This document shows, in pieces, positions 1 through 6,404 of a stretch of 11,796 nucleotides of DNA. A model generated the notes under the pieces. The model was not told the origin of the DNA and did no database searches. It saw nothing but the letters and a program-made list of their open reading frames with translations. Origin of the DNA: Clostridiales bacterium (GTDB lineage: Bacteria; Bacillota; Clostridia; Oscillospirales; Oscillospiraceae); the NCBI GenBank assembly GCA_018374635.1, contig JAHAEW010000094.1, positions 1 to 11,796 of the forward strand. The letters run 5' to 3'. The position numbers and the translations under genes are program-made. Within the stretch, counting starts at the first letter, position 1; each line of letters begins with the position of its first letter.

Positions 1-99
1 AGGCGGTCAACTACCTGGCCTTGGTTCAGTTCGCCTGTGCTATTATTGTTTGGCGTAACTTGATCCCTGTTTATCGGTAATTTGGGGATAAGCTCTTAA
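1..99 (+). mobile_element. 3' end of an insertion sequence (left copy), half of a perfect inverted repeat
   Basis: These 99 bases are the exact reverse complement of 11698-11796; identity stops at base 100 (T here, where the other copy would require G). The copy holds a transposase C-terminus ending at base 80, then 19 bases with a run of four G and the inner edge CTCTTAA. A short tail after the transposase stop, ending in a conserved edge, is what an IS 3' end looks like. TTAA borders the repeat on the inner side in both copies and could be part of the IS end or of a duplicated target; this cannot be decided here. The rest of the IS lies outside the window. Family assignment is tentative (IS5-like). 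Confidence 0.75.
3..80 (+). CDS. Transposase C-terminal fragment (left IS copy, 5' truncated by window edge)
   Basis: The open frame from base 3 encodes AVNYLALVQFACAIIVW followed by RNLIPVYR, with a TAA stop at 78-80. The pattern of an aromatic/Asn-Tyr-Leu segment, a hydrophobic helix with Gln-Phe-Ala-Cys, and a following Trp-Arg resembles the last helix of IS5-family DDE transposases. Only about 25 residues are visible, so no catalytic DDE residue can be checked and the family call rests on resemblance. The reading direction is into the window, convergent with the acpS operon. Confidence 0.55.
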   Translation, partial: AVNYLALVQFACAIIVWRNLIPVYR

Positions 100-137
100 T
101 ATAATCGCCTGTCTATTGAAATTATAACCGCATAAGA

Positions 138-150
138 CCCCGCATCGGGG
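138..150 (-). terminator. Possible weak terminator after acpS
   Basis: A GC-only 5-bp stem (CCCCG / CGGGG) with a 3-base loop lies 19 bases past the acpS stop on the minus strand and is followed by TCTTATG, which is only a poor T-tract. An overlapping alternative stem, GGGA/TCCC at 148-158, is also possible. It would end the pucR-acpS transcript before the insertion-sequence end. The rest of the 69-bp gap between the IS edge and acpS shows nothing else recognisable. Confidence 0.35.
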
Positions 151-168
151 GACTTTCCCGCTTTTCAA

Positions 169-549
169 TCACGCCTCCGCCACCACAAAAGCGGCGGCCA
201 CGCCGCCCGTGGTGGTGATCGAAACGAAAAGCGACGCGATCCCGGCGCGATCCAGTATCGCTTTCAGAGACTCATCGACATAGATGTACGGGCTCCCGTC
301 CTCCCGGTTCCTTGTCTCGATCCTGCGATAGTCAAAGCTCTTTTCCGACAAATTAGGGGCGATGGCCTTGAACGCAGCCTCCTTTACTGCAAAGCGGGAC
401 GCAAGGTATTCTGTGGGGACGCTTTTTTCATGGGCGGCGGACAGTTCTTTCTCGGTAAACATTCTGAACAGGGCGCCTTCCGACACTCGCTCCAGCAGTC
501 CTGCCATATCGCCGACAACTACAGCGTCGATCCCGATTCCACGAATCAT
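169..549 (-). CDS. acpS: Holo-[acyl-carrier-protein] synthase (4'-phosphopantetheinyl transferase)
   Basis: AcpS transfers the 4'-phosphopantetheine arm from CoA to a serine of apo-ACP in the cytoplasm. The 126-residue length is normal for the family. The N-terminal GIGIDAV holds the metal-binding Asp8, and SRFAVKEAAFKAI at about 51-63 is the signature helix with Glu57 and Lys61. The usual C-terminal SISH motif reads SITT (110-113), so the common His is replaced by Thr; the rest looks intact. The gene starts 39 bases after the pucR-like gene on the same strand, so the two are probably co-transcribed. Its likely client is the tandem-ACP protein encoded at 9584-10657 in the divergent operon. 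Whether it is the genome's only AcpS or a second, dedicated copy is not visible. A GAAGGG sequence about 12 bases upstream is a weak ribosome site. Confidence 0.9.
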   Translation of the reverse strand: MIRGIGIDAVVVGDMAGLLERVSEGALFRMFTEKELSAAHEKSVPTEYLASRFAVKEAAFKAIAPNLSEKSFDYRRIETRNREDGSPYIYVDESLKAILDRAGIASLFVSITTTGGVAAAFVVAEA

Positions 550-588
550 GGTTCGCTTTTTCCCTTCAAAAATTATAGTATGCCTCCG

Positions 589-2142
589 TCACTTTTCCAG
601 TGCGGAATTTTGGAACTGATAGGAGAGGATATAATAGTGCCGCTCCGCGGGGGATTCGGGAATCTTCCCCAACAGTTCGTTGAGCCGTTCAAAGCGGTAA
701 TTCAGCGAGGAGCGGTGCATATTCATCGCCTTTGCCGTCTGGACCAGATTCCTGTCGTTCAGATAGTACATATAGAGCGTGTAGGCCAGCTCAGTGTTGT
801 GCTTCTGATCGTACTCCGAAAGGCATTTCAGCGCGGGAGAGAGAAAGACCTCCAGAGGTTCCTTTTGTAGAAACAGATTTTTCAGGTAGACGAGATAGTA
901 GTCCTCGTAGCGGTAGAGTCCGGGGATATCCTTCACGGATCGCGCCGCCTCCAGCGCTCTCAGAGCCTGGTTGAAGTAGGACCGCACCTGCATGATGTCA
1001 GAGAAATTATTGCTGAGGGAGGCATACAGCTTGTTTTTTACACAGAACGTGCGGAACGCCTCACAGGACGAGTCGGAGAGCTTGCCGTTGAGCATGACCG
1101 GGATTAGCGCGAGGATCTTTTTCTCATAGATCACGATCCTGCAATTGGCGAAGCAGTATTCCAGTTGGTTCCGAATCTGAAGCATATTGACGGCCCCTGG
1201 CGTCAACTCCGTGGAGATGACCAGACAGCGCATATTGTCGGGGAAGGTGCGATCCAGCTGGTGGATAAACGCCTGATAGGCGCCGCTGACCACGATGGCC
1301 TCGTCCAGCAGGTCGAGGATAAAATGCTCGGAGGGGCGCTTCCCGTTCTGGTGCAGCAGCTCGTCGTGCTTCATTTGCAGATAGACGTAATTGCGCAGGA
1401 CCATCAGCAATTCGCTGTCAAGTTCAGTAAAGGTGTGGTCGAACTCGTTAACGACGATATGCCCGTAGTCCTTCTCCGCGCTGATGGACACCAAAAGCTG
1501 ATTGATCTGCATTTGTTCATGGAACGCTACAATGGGGCTGTTGCTCTTTTTCACCCTGCTGTGGAGTGCTCCGCGGTTGGCGAAGGTATAGTCCCCGCTA
1601 GAGAACCCGCCGTTTTCCAGCAGCATATCCGACAACTGGGACCCCTGCACCTGGAGCGCCTTTCTGGTTACACCCGCGATCCGATAGGAGGAATCGAAGA
1701 TCACGAGAGGGTTTTTCAGAAAGGGATATGCCGCGTCGACAAGGGCCTGCACACCGGCACCGTTGGTCAGCACTCCCAACAGCATAGCGCTCATGGCGCT
1801 TTTCCTACTGTCCACATAAAACTGTTCCTGGATGGCCCGGACGATCCGCTCCTGCTGATCCGTGCGGATCAGCAGGACACAGCCCTGCCAGACGTTCAGC
1901 AGCCGCGTTTTATCAAAGGCGGCTCCGGCGCAAAACACCAAGTGTCCAGTTGCGCTGGGCGTCAGCCGCTTGACGGCCTCTAGGCTGTCGCTGATATACA
2001 CCGTGTCCGGCAGAGGCGGGGCACACTGATCCCGCAGGATCTCCCAGCGCGTCAGTCCGTCCTCCCCCATCGGGGCGCCCAGCACCTCGGCTGTATCATG
2101 GGCGGCGAAAAATTCCTTGAGCGAATTGATCGTAATGCACAT
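589..2142 (-). CDS. PucR/CdaR-type transcriptional regulator
   Basis: This 517-residue protein has the layout of PucR-family regulators: a long N-terminal ligand-sensing region, a middle GGDEF-like/CdaR region, and a C-terminal helix-turn-helix of the HTH_30 type. The last is visible at about residues 460-491, with NLVQTAKAMNMHRSSLNYR followed by FERLNELLG; these regulators typically end with exactly this wHTH and a short tail. No membrane segment or signal peptide is apparent. The start ATG follows a TGGAGGAG ribosome site about 10 bases upstream. It heads a two-gene operon with acpS and is divergent from the eight-gene metabolic operon, so it most likely controls that operon and perhaps itself. 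Family members commonly activate catabolic operons for purines, amino acids or other small molecules; the ligand here is unknown. Confidence 0.85.
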   Translation of the reverse strand: MCITINSLKEFFAAHDTAEVLGAPMGEDGLTRWEILRDQCAPPLPDTVYISDSLEAVKRLTPSATGHLVFCAGAAFDKTRLLNVWQGCVLLIRTDQQERIVRAIQEQFYVDSRKSAMSAMLLGVLTNGAGVQALVDAAYPFLKNPLVIFDSSYRIAGVTRKALQVQGSQLSDMLLENGGFSSGDYTFANRGALHSRVKKSNSPIVAFHEQMQINQLLVSISAEKDYGHIVVNEFDHTFTELDSELLMVLRNYVYLQMKHDELLHQNGKRPSEHFILDLLDEAIVVSGAYQAFIHQLDRTFPDNMRCLVISTELTPGAVNMLQIRNQLEYCFANCRIVIYEKKILALIPVMLNGKLSDSSCEAFRTFCVKNKLYASLSNNFSDIMQVRSYFNQALRALEAARSVKDIPGLYRYEDYYLVYLKNLFLQKEPLEVFLSPALKCLSEYDQKHNTELAYTLYMYYLNDRNLVQTAKAMNMHRSSLNYRFERLNELLGKIPESPAERHYYILSYQFQNSALEK

Positions 2143-2152
2143 AAAATCGTTA

Positions 2153-2160
2153 CTCCTCCA
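2153..2160 (-). promoter_or_regulatory. Ribosome binding site of the pucR-like gene
   Basis: On the minus strand this reads TGGAGGAG, a strong Shine-Dalgarno match located about 10 bases before the ATG at 2142. It fixes the regulator's start at MCITINSL. Confidence 0.7.
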
Positions 2161-2187
2161 CGATACTACTACTCCATTTTATACATC

Positions 2188-2193
2188 ATTATA
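2188..2193 (-). promoter_or_regulatory. Candidate -10 box for the pucR-acpS operon
   Basis: The minus strand reads GGTTATAATGATG, a perfect TATAAT about 46 bases before the regulator's start codon. No convincing -35 hexamer lies 16-18 bases upstream. The box touches the inverted repeat at 2193-2210, as expected for a self-regulated promoter. The assignment is by motif only. Confidence 0.45.
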
Positions 2194-2210
2194 ACCAATT
2201 GTCTGGTTGG
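2193..2210. promoter_or_regulatory. Candidate operator, nested inverted repeat
   Basis: The sequence AACCAATTGTCTGGTTGG contains AACCA and TGGTT as inverted arms (2193-2197 and 2204-2208) with a 6-base spacer. A second nested pair, CCAA and TTGG, lies at 2195-2198 and 2207-2210. It sits in the divergent control region, abutting the regulator's -10 box, so it is a reasonable binding site for the PucR-like protein. Such short repeats can occur by chance, and no second copy was found near the buk promoter. Confidence 0.35.
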
Positions 2211-2288
2211 CCTCATCATACAAGTTTGCAGGAAACGGCCGCGTTTTTTCCTAAAGCTATGTATGTGGTTTTCCGTTACCGCCGACTT

Positions 2289-2300
2289 TATAATTATAAT
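2289..2300 (+). promoter_or_regulatory. Candidate -10 region of the buk-pta operon
   Basis: Two back-to-back TATAAT hexamers (2289-2294 and 2295-2300) lie about 70 bases before the buk start. No good TTGACA-like -35 box is seen 16-18 bases upstream (TTCCGT and TGGTTT are the nearest candidates). A strong -10 with a poor -35 is typical of activator-dependent promoters and fits control by the divergent PucR-like protein; that is inference. Confidence 0.45.
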
Positions 2301-2354
2301 ACACAAAAGCAACACGGCTTGCAACCGGAATGTTATCAAACTCTCACGAAAAAT

Positions 2355-2360
2355 AGGAGG
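2355..2360 (+). promoter_or_regulatory. Ribosome binding site deciding the buk start
   Basis: A perfect AGGAGG lies 9 bases before the ATG at 2370. The open frame extends upstream to 2199, but that part runs through the AT-rich control region and over the promoter motifs, so 2370 is the real start. Confidence 0.85.
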
Positions 2361-2369
2361 AATACCGAA

Positions 2370-3482
2370 ATGAAAGACGCCTATACGATCCTGACCGTGA
2401 ATCCGGGCTCTACCGGGACCAAGCTGGGGCTGGTACGAGGGGACGAGATCCTGCTGGATCTGAATGTGGACACCCCCAAGGAGGCCTTCGCGGACTGCCC
2501 CAATTTCGTGGATCAGGTGCCCAGGCGGGAGCAGATGATCTGGGACATGCTCCGGAGCGCCAAGGTGGAGCTCGAATCCATTGACGCTGTGTCCGGCCGG
2601 GGCGTGGGCGTCCACTCCTGTACGGGCGGTACATATCTCATCAACGACCTGGCCTATGAGCACGCCCTGCATGACGTGGAGGGCATCAACCACCCGGCCA
2701 CGCTGGGCATTGTTCTGGCGGCCAAAATCGCCGGTAAGCTGAACGTACCCGCCTATTTCGTCAATCCCATGAGCACGGACGAGCTGAGCGACGTGGCCCG
2801 CATGACCGGCATCCGCGGCCTGTACCGTCCCTCCCACGCCCATCCCCTGAACATGAAACAGGTGGCCATCCACCACAGTGAGTTGATGGGCAAACGCTAT
2901 GAGGACTGCAACTATGTGATCATGCACATGGGCGGCGGCACCAGCATCGCGGCCCATGAGAAGGGCCGGGCCGTGGACAGCACCCGCATTGGCGACGGGC
3001 AAGGCCCCATCTGTCCTAATCGAAGCGGCGATCTGTGCATCGACGACGTAATGACTCTGATGCGGCGGGGCATGACGCTGGAGGAGATCAACGAGGTCGC
3101 CTCCCGCCGTGGCGGCCTGATGCAGCTTTGCGGCACCGACGACGTGCGCAAGATCCGGGGTGAGATGATCCCCGCCGGGGACAAACGGGCCAAGCTGGCG
3201 CTGGACGCCATGGAGTACACCATGGTCAAATGGGCGGCCATGATGGCGGGCGCGCTCCGGGGCAAGGTGGACGCCATCCTGATGACCGGTGGCTTGGCCA
3301 ACGACAAGGTTCTGGTGGAACAGCTCAAGAAGGACCTGAGCTGGATCGCCCCCATCTACGTCTATCCCGGCAGCTTTGAGACTGAGGCGCTGGCGGCCGG
3401 CGCGGCCCGAGTGCTGAGCGGCGCAGAGAAAGTGAAGGAGTACACGGGCAAGCCGGTGTGGGACAGCTTTGACTTTGACTGA
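2370..3482 (+). CDS. buk: Butyrate kinase (or related short/branched-chain carboxylate kinase)
   Basis: The enzyme interconverts acyl phosphate plus ADP with a short-chain acid plus ATP in the cytoplasm. The 370-residue protein belongs to the acetokinase/ASKHA superfamily. It has the phosphate-binding NPGSTGTKLG (residues 11-20), GRGVGVHSCTGGTYLIND, HPLNMKQVA, a glycine-rich HMGGGTSIAAH, an RGGLMQLCGTDDVRK segment, and the C-terminal ILMTGGLA and WIAPIYVYPG motifs. These match butyrate kinases more closely than acetate kinases. Length is slightly above the usual 355-360 because of a short C-terminal extension. It is first in the eight-gene operon and overlaps or nearly touches the thioesterase gene. 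With the phosphate acyltransferase at the operon's other end it completes an acyl-thioester to ATP route. The exact chain length accepted cannot be read from sequence. Confidence 0.9.
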   Translation: MKDAYTILTVNPGSTGTKLGLVRGDEILLDLNVDTPKEAFADCPNFVDQVPRREQMIWDMLRSAKVELESIDAVSGRGVGVHSCTGGTYLINDLAYEHALHDVEGINHPATLGIVLAAKIAGKLNVPAYFVNPMSTDELSDVARMTGIRGLYRPSHAHPLNMKQVAIHHSELMGKRYEDCNYVIMHMGGGTSIAAHEKGRAVDSTRIGDGQGPICPNRSGDLCIDDVMTLMRRGMTLEEINEVASRRGGLMQLCGTDDVRKIRGEMIPAGDKRAKLALDAMEYTMVKWAAMMAGALRGKVDAILMTGGLANDKVLVEQLKKDLSWIAPIYVYPGSFETEALAAGAARVLSGAEKVKEYTGKPVWDSFDFD

Positions 3483-3492
3483 TCCGGACCGG

Positions 3493-4347
3493 ATGGAGTT
3501 CCCCGCGTTCGCGCCCCGTTGCCCTGAGGGCGCTCTAGAGATCGAACTCACAGTCGCCCCCTGCCAGACGGACCCATCGGGCCGGATGACGCCCCAGGCA
3601 GTGGCCGGGGTAATGGAAGCCGTTTTTCGGGAGCAGATGGAGGCGTGCGGCTGGGGCCGTGAGACGGTGGAACGGACAAACGTGACATGGGTGGTTGGCT
3701 GGACCTCGATCCTGATACGGCGGCCGCCCCGCGCAGGGGAAAAGCTCATGGTACGCATCTGGCCGGGGCGGAAGAAGCTGGCCATGCATGTGCGCAAGTA
3801 TGCCTTTTTTTCAGAGAATGGCGAAGCGCTTGTCAGCGCGGCGGTACTGCTTCTGGCCATGGATCGGAGAAGCCGGAAGCTGACGATGGCGGCGGAAAGG
3901 CTGCATCTGCCGGAGGTGGTGATCCCCGGGGAGGCTGCCGTCCCGGAGCTGCGCGTGGATTTCCCCGGTGAATTGCCCCACCAGCGCACCCGGAAGGTAC
4001 AGTCCCATGAGATCGACGAAAACGGCCACATGAACAACACATGTTATTTGGAATGGGTAAACAGTCTCTGCGGCGAGGACTGGCTGGGACAGCATGAACC
4101 CCAATCCATCTGGGTTCAGTATCTCAACGAGCTGACGGTGGGACAGGCTGTGAAGCTGGAGCACGTCACGCAGGGGCAGCGGCTTTACGTCCGCGGCACG
4201 ACAAACGGTTCAACCGCCTTTCTTGCCGTCATCCAATATGCCTCCTGTGGCAGTCCGGTCAACGGTCAGGATTGCCTGCAGCATTTAAATTCTCCGCGGG
4301 ACAGAACCAATCAAGACATTTTTGAAAGGAGTGGCAGAGAAGTATGA
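3493..4347 (+). CDS. Acyl-ACP thioesterase (FatA/FatB-like, double hot-dog)
   Basis: Acyl-ACP thioesterases hydrolyse acyl-S-ACP to free acid and holo-ACP. The 284-residue protein shows two hot-dog halves. The first, at about 15-140, has PSGRMTPQAVAGVMEAVF and a following TNVTWVVGW. The second, from about 160, carries the family signature DENGHMNNTCYLEWV (175-189), with the catalytic Asp175, Asn177 and His179. ATG at 3493 lies 10 bases after the buk stop but has no clear ribosome site. A TTG at 3469, overlapping the end of buk, would add eight residues, and translational coupling to buk is likely either way. The stop overlaps the ferredoxin start (ATGA). Its place beside an ACP-bearing protein suggests it unloads that carrier; it could also act on ordinary fatty-acid-synthesis ACP. 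Confidence 0.85.
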   Translation: MEFPAFAPRCPEGALEIELTVAPCQTDPSGRMTPQAVAGVMEAVFREQMEACGWGRETVERTNVTWVVGWTSILIRRPPRAGEKLMVRIWPGRKKLAMHVRKYAFFSENGEALVSAAVLLLAMDRRSRKLTMAAERLHLPEVVIPGEAAVPELRVDFPGELPHQRTRKVQSHEIDENGHMNNTCYLEWVNSLCGEDWLGQHEPQSIWVQYLNELTVGQAVKLEHVTQGQRLYVRGTTNGSTAFLAVIQYASCGSPVNGQDCLQHLNSPRDRTNQDIFERSGREV

Positions 4348-4616
4348 TCGTAGAAAACAGAGGCCAACAGCAGAGCGTGCGGTATGTGGTGGACACCGAC
4401 CGCTGCTGCGGGTGCAGGAGATGCATCCGCAGGTGCCAGGAAAACGTGTGGCACTGGAATGAGGAGCACCACCATGCGTATCCCAAGTATCCCGACGAGT
4501 GCGTCCTGTGCTACCAATGTGAGATGGATTGCCTGAACAATGTCATCGACATCCAGGTGATCTCCGCGCTACAGATCGATCCGCTGGAGTACAGCGCGGA
4601 ACTGCTGAAGAAATGA
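4344..4616 (+). CDS. 2[4Fe-4S] ferredoxin, AprB-like small electron carrier
   Basis: This 90-residue protein has two full cluster-binding motifs: CxxCxxCxxxC with Cys24, Cys27 and Cys31 after Cys21, and a second with Cys53, Cys56, Cys59 and Cys63. The proline that usually follows the last cysteine is missing in both (Gln32, Leu64), and an extra Cys22 adjoins the first motif. A His/Trp-rich stretch (WHWNEEHHH) separates the clusters. The start overlaps the thioesterase stop by four bases (ATGA), and an AAAGGAG lies about 12 bases upstream. It is followed after 14 bases by the flavoprotein gene. The order small 2[4Fe-4S] protein then FAD subunit is that of aprBA, so it probably wires the flavoprotein to another redox partner, here plausibly the hydrogenase two genes on. 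Confidence 0.88.
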   Translation: MIVENRGQQQSVRYVVDTDRCCGCRRCIRRCQENVWHWNEEHHHAYPKYPDECVLCYQCEMDCLNNVIDIQVISALQIDPLEYSAELLKK

Positions 4617-4630
4617 GCGAGGGAGGCGAA

Positions 4631-6388
4631 ATGAAAATGGCAGAGGTAAAAGATTACGGCGAACTGTTTACTGCGGATATTCTGGTCGTCGGCGGTAGTA
4701 TGTCCGGCCTGACCACTGCTATCCGGGCAAAGGAGAACAACCCAGAGCTGGATATTCTGGTGATCGACAAGGGCATCATCGGCTGGAACGGCCAATCCAC
4801 CAAGGCGGGCAACGGCATCCGCTCCACCTCCAAGCACCCGGACGGCGTGATGAACGCCCTTGGATATCTGGTACACGCCCACACCCCCTTCCTGAACGAT
4901 CAGGAGTTCCTCAAGCGGTATCTGGAGGTTCACCGGGATAACATCGATTACATGAAGCACTGCGGCGTTCAGGTCTCCTGCGATGAGGACGGCAACGCCA
5001 CCCCGCTGACCTTCATCCCCGACGCGCTGGACATGGCGGGCGTCTCCATCAACGTCAACGCGCAGCTCCGGGCCTTCGCCCTGAAGCTGGGCATCCGCCT
5101 CATGAGCCGGGTCAACGTCTTTGAGCTGCTGACCAGCAAGACCGGCAAAGTCATCGGTGCCATCGGCTTCGGCATGGACAAGGGCGAGTGTAAGATTTTC
5201 CACGCCAAGGCGGTGGCCATGGCCACCCAGGGCTGCCACTTCAAAAAAATCGGCCTGGAGTTCATGGGCTACGGCACCGGCGTGGGCGCCATGTACCGGG
5301 TCGGCGCAGTCATGCGGAACGTGGAGTTCTCCACCCAGGTGGACGTGGTGTTCAAAAAAACTAACACACCCATCTACGGCGGCTTCAACATGATTTGCAA
5401 CAAGAACGGGGAGAACCTGACTCAGAAGTACATCGGCCACCTGGAGTGGGAGGTAACTCCCGCTCTGGTCAACGCCATGGTAAAAGAGGTCGCGGCGGGC
5501 AACGGGCCCCTGTGGGTGGATCTGGAGCAGCCCGACGAGGTTCGCATGATGATCGGCGGCACCGACATGGACGAGTCCACCCAGCGTATGATGCGGGACA
5601 AGATGGCCTGGGAGCATCTGGTGTTCTCAAAGACGGCCAAGAACATCGGCGAAGTGGGCACCAAGCCGGAGGCCACCATCAAGACCGTAATCCAGGTGGA
5701 ACCCGTCAAGGTGGACACCGATATCAGGACGGACGTGGAGGGGCTCTGGGCCCCCGGCAAGGTCTCCACCCAGGGTAACGCCTATTTCGGCTGGACCCGC
5801 GGCGACGGCCTGGGCAACGCCTCCACCACCGGCATGATGGCCGGCGACAGCATCGCACCCTATGCCGCGGCGGCGGACTGGGACGCTCTGGATCTGGAGC
5901 AGATCGCGGCGTATAAGGAGAAGATCTACGCCCCGCTGAACCGGCCCAGCGGAAAGAGTCCAAAGGAGATCTATGATAGGATCGAGCGTTATATCTTCGA
6001 CGTCAATAAGTGCGTCCTGAAAAGCGAGACCGAGATCCATAAGGTCTATCAGGACATCGAGGAGATGAAAAAGATCGTTCCCCAGCTCACCGCCGACGAT
6101 CCCCACACCCTGGCCAAGTGCCTGGAGGCGGCGGATACCATCCTGTGCCTGGAGATGATCTTCCGCTCTGCCGATATGCGCAAGGAGAGCCGTGGCATCA
6201 TGTATCCCCACTATCGGACCGACTACCCTGAGACCGATAATGAGAACTGGCTGAGATGGATCAACATCCGCCAGGGCAAGGACGGCGAGATGGAGCTGTT
6301 TACCGAGGATATTCCCATGTGGAGATACCCCATCCGTCCCGAGGGCTACAAGATCCCGGCAGGCCATGTAGAAGAATATTACGTCTAA
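4631..6388 (+). CDS. FAD-dependent oxidoreductase of the fumarate reductase / AprA superfamily
   Basis: The 585-residue protein begins with an FAD-binding Rossmann motif, ADILVVGGSMSGL (15-27), where Ser replaces the middle glycine of GxGxxG. The acidic end of the second strand is at Asp46 (ILVIDKG). A flavin-contacting STKAGNG follows, and a C-terminal closing motif at about 381-397 includes GWTRGDGLGNAS. Length and layout match soluble flavoprotein subunits related to succinate dehydrogenase, fumarate reductase and adenylylsulfate reductase alpha. No signal peptide or membrane anchor genes are present. The substrate is unknown: true AprA is unlikely because no sulfate-activation genes are nearby, and an enoate-type reductase or dehydrogenase acting on the operon's acyl intermediate is a guess. 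ATG 4631 lies only 4 bases from GGAGG; ATG 4637 lies 10 bases away and is an alternative start. Confidence 0.82.
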   Translation: MKMAEVKDYGELFTADILVVGGSMSGLTTAIRAKENNPELDILVIDKGIIGWNGQSTKAGNGIRSTSKHPDGVMNALGYLVHAHTPFLNDQEFLKRYLEVHRDNIDYMKHCGVQVSCDEDGNATPLTFIPDALDMAGVSINVNAQLRAFALKLGIRLMSRVNVFELLTSKTGKVIGAIGFGMDKGECKIFHAKAVAMATQGCHFKKIGLEFMGYGTGVGAMYRVGAVMRNVEFSTQVDVVFKKTNTPIYGGFNMICNKNGENLTQKYIGHLEWEVTPALVNAMVKEVAAGNGPLWVDLEQPDEVRMMIGGTDMDESTQRMMRDKMAWEHLVFSKTAKNIGEVGTKPEATIKTVIQVEPVKVDTDIRTDVEGLWAPGKVSTQGNAYFGWTRGDGLGNASTTGMMAGDSIAPYAAAADWDALDLEQIAAYKEKIYAPLNRPSGKSPKEIYDRIERYIFDVNKCVLKSETEIHKVYQDIEEMKKIVPQLTADDPHTLAKCLEAADTILCLEMIFRSADMRKESRGIMYPHYRTDYPETDNENWLRWINIRQGKDGEMELFTEDIPMWRYPIRPEGYKIPAGHVEEYYV

Positions 6389-6404
6389 AGAAGGGGGTGC
6401 GAGT

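Noticed and set aside
1..99. Terminal inverted repeats of a linear plasmid or phage
   Set aside because: The repeat encodes a transposase C-terminus and is followed by an IS-like tail; no replication, telomere or phage gene is present in the window.
1165..1983. A 272-codon plus-strand open frame inside the regulator gene
   Set aside because: The opposite strand encodes the PucR-like protein with a clear helix-turn-helix and ribosome site; this frame has neither.
2169..4040. A 623-codon open frame on the minus strand opposite buk and the thioesterase
   Set aside because: It is antisense to two well-recognised proteins, its translation is low-complexity with His/Gly/Val bias and matches no family I know, and it has no ribosome site. 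It is a by-product of GC-rich codon use.
4511..5617. A 368-codon minus-strand open frame opposite the flavoprotein
   Set aside because: It mirrors the codon bias of the FAD protein, whose motifs are clear; no recognisable domain or start signal.
4631..6388. True adenylylsulfate reductase (dissimilatory sulfate reduction)
   Set aside because: No sat, dsr or qmo genes are nearby, and the context is acyl metabolism plus hydrogenase; only the superfamily can be supported.
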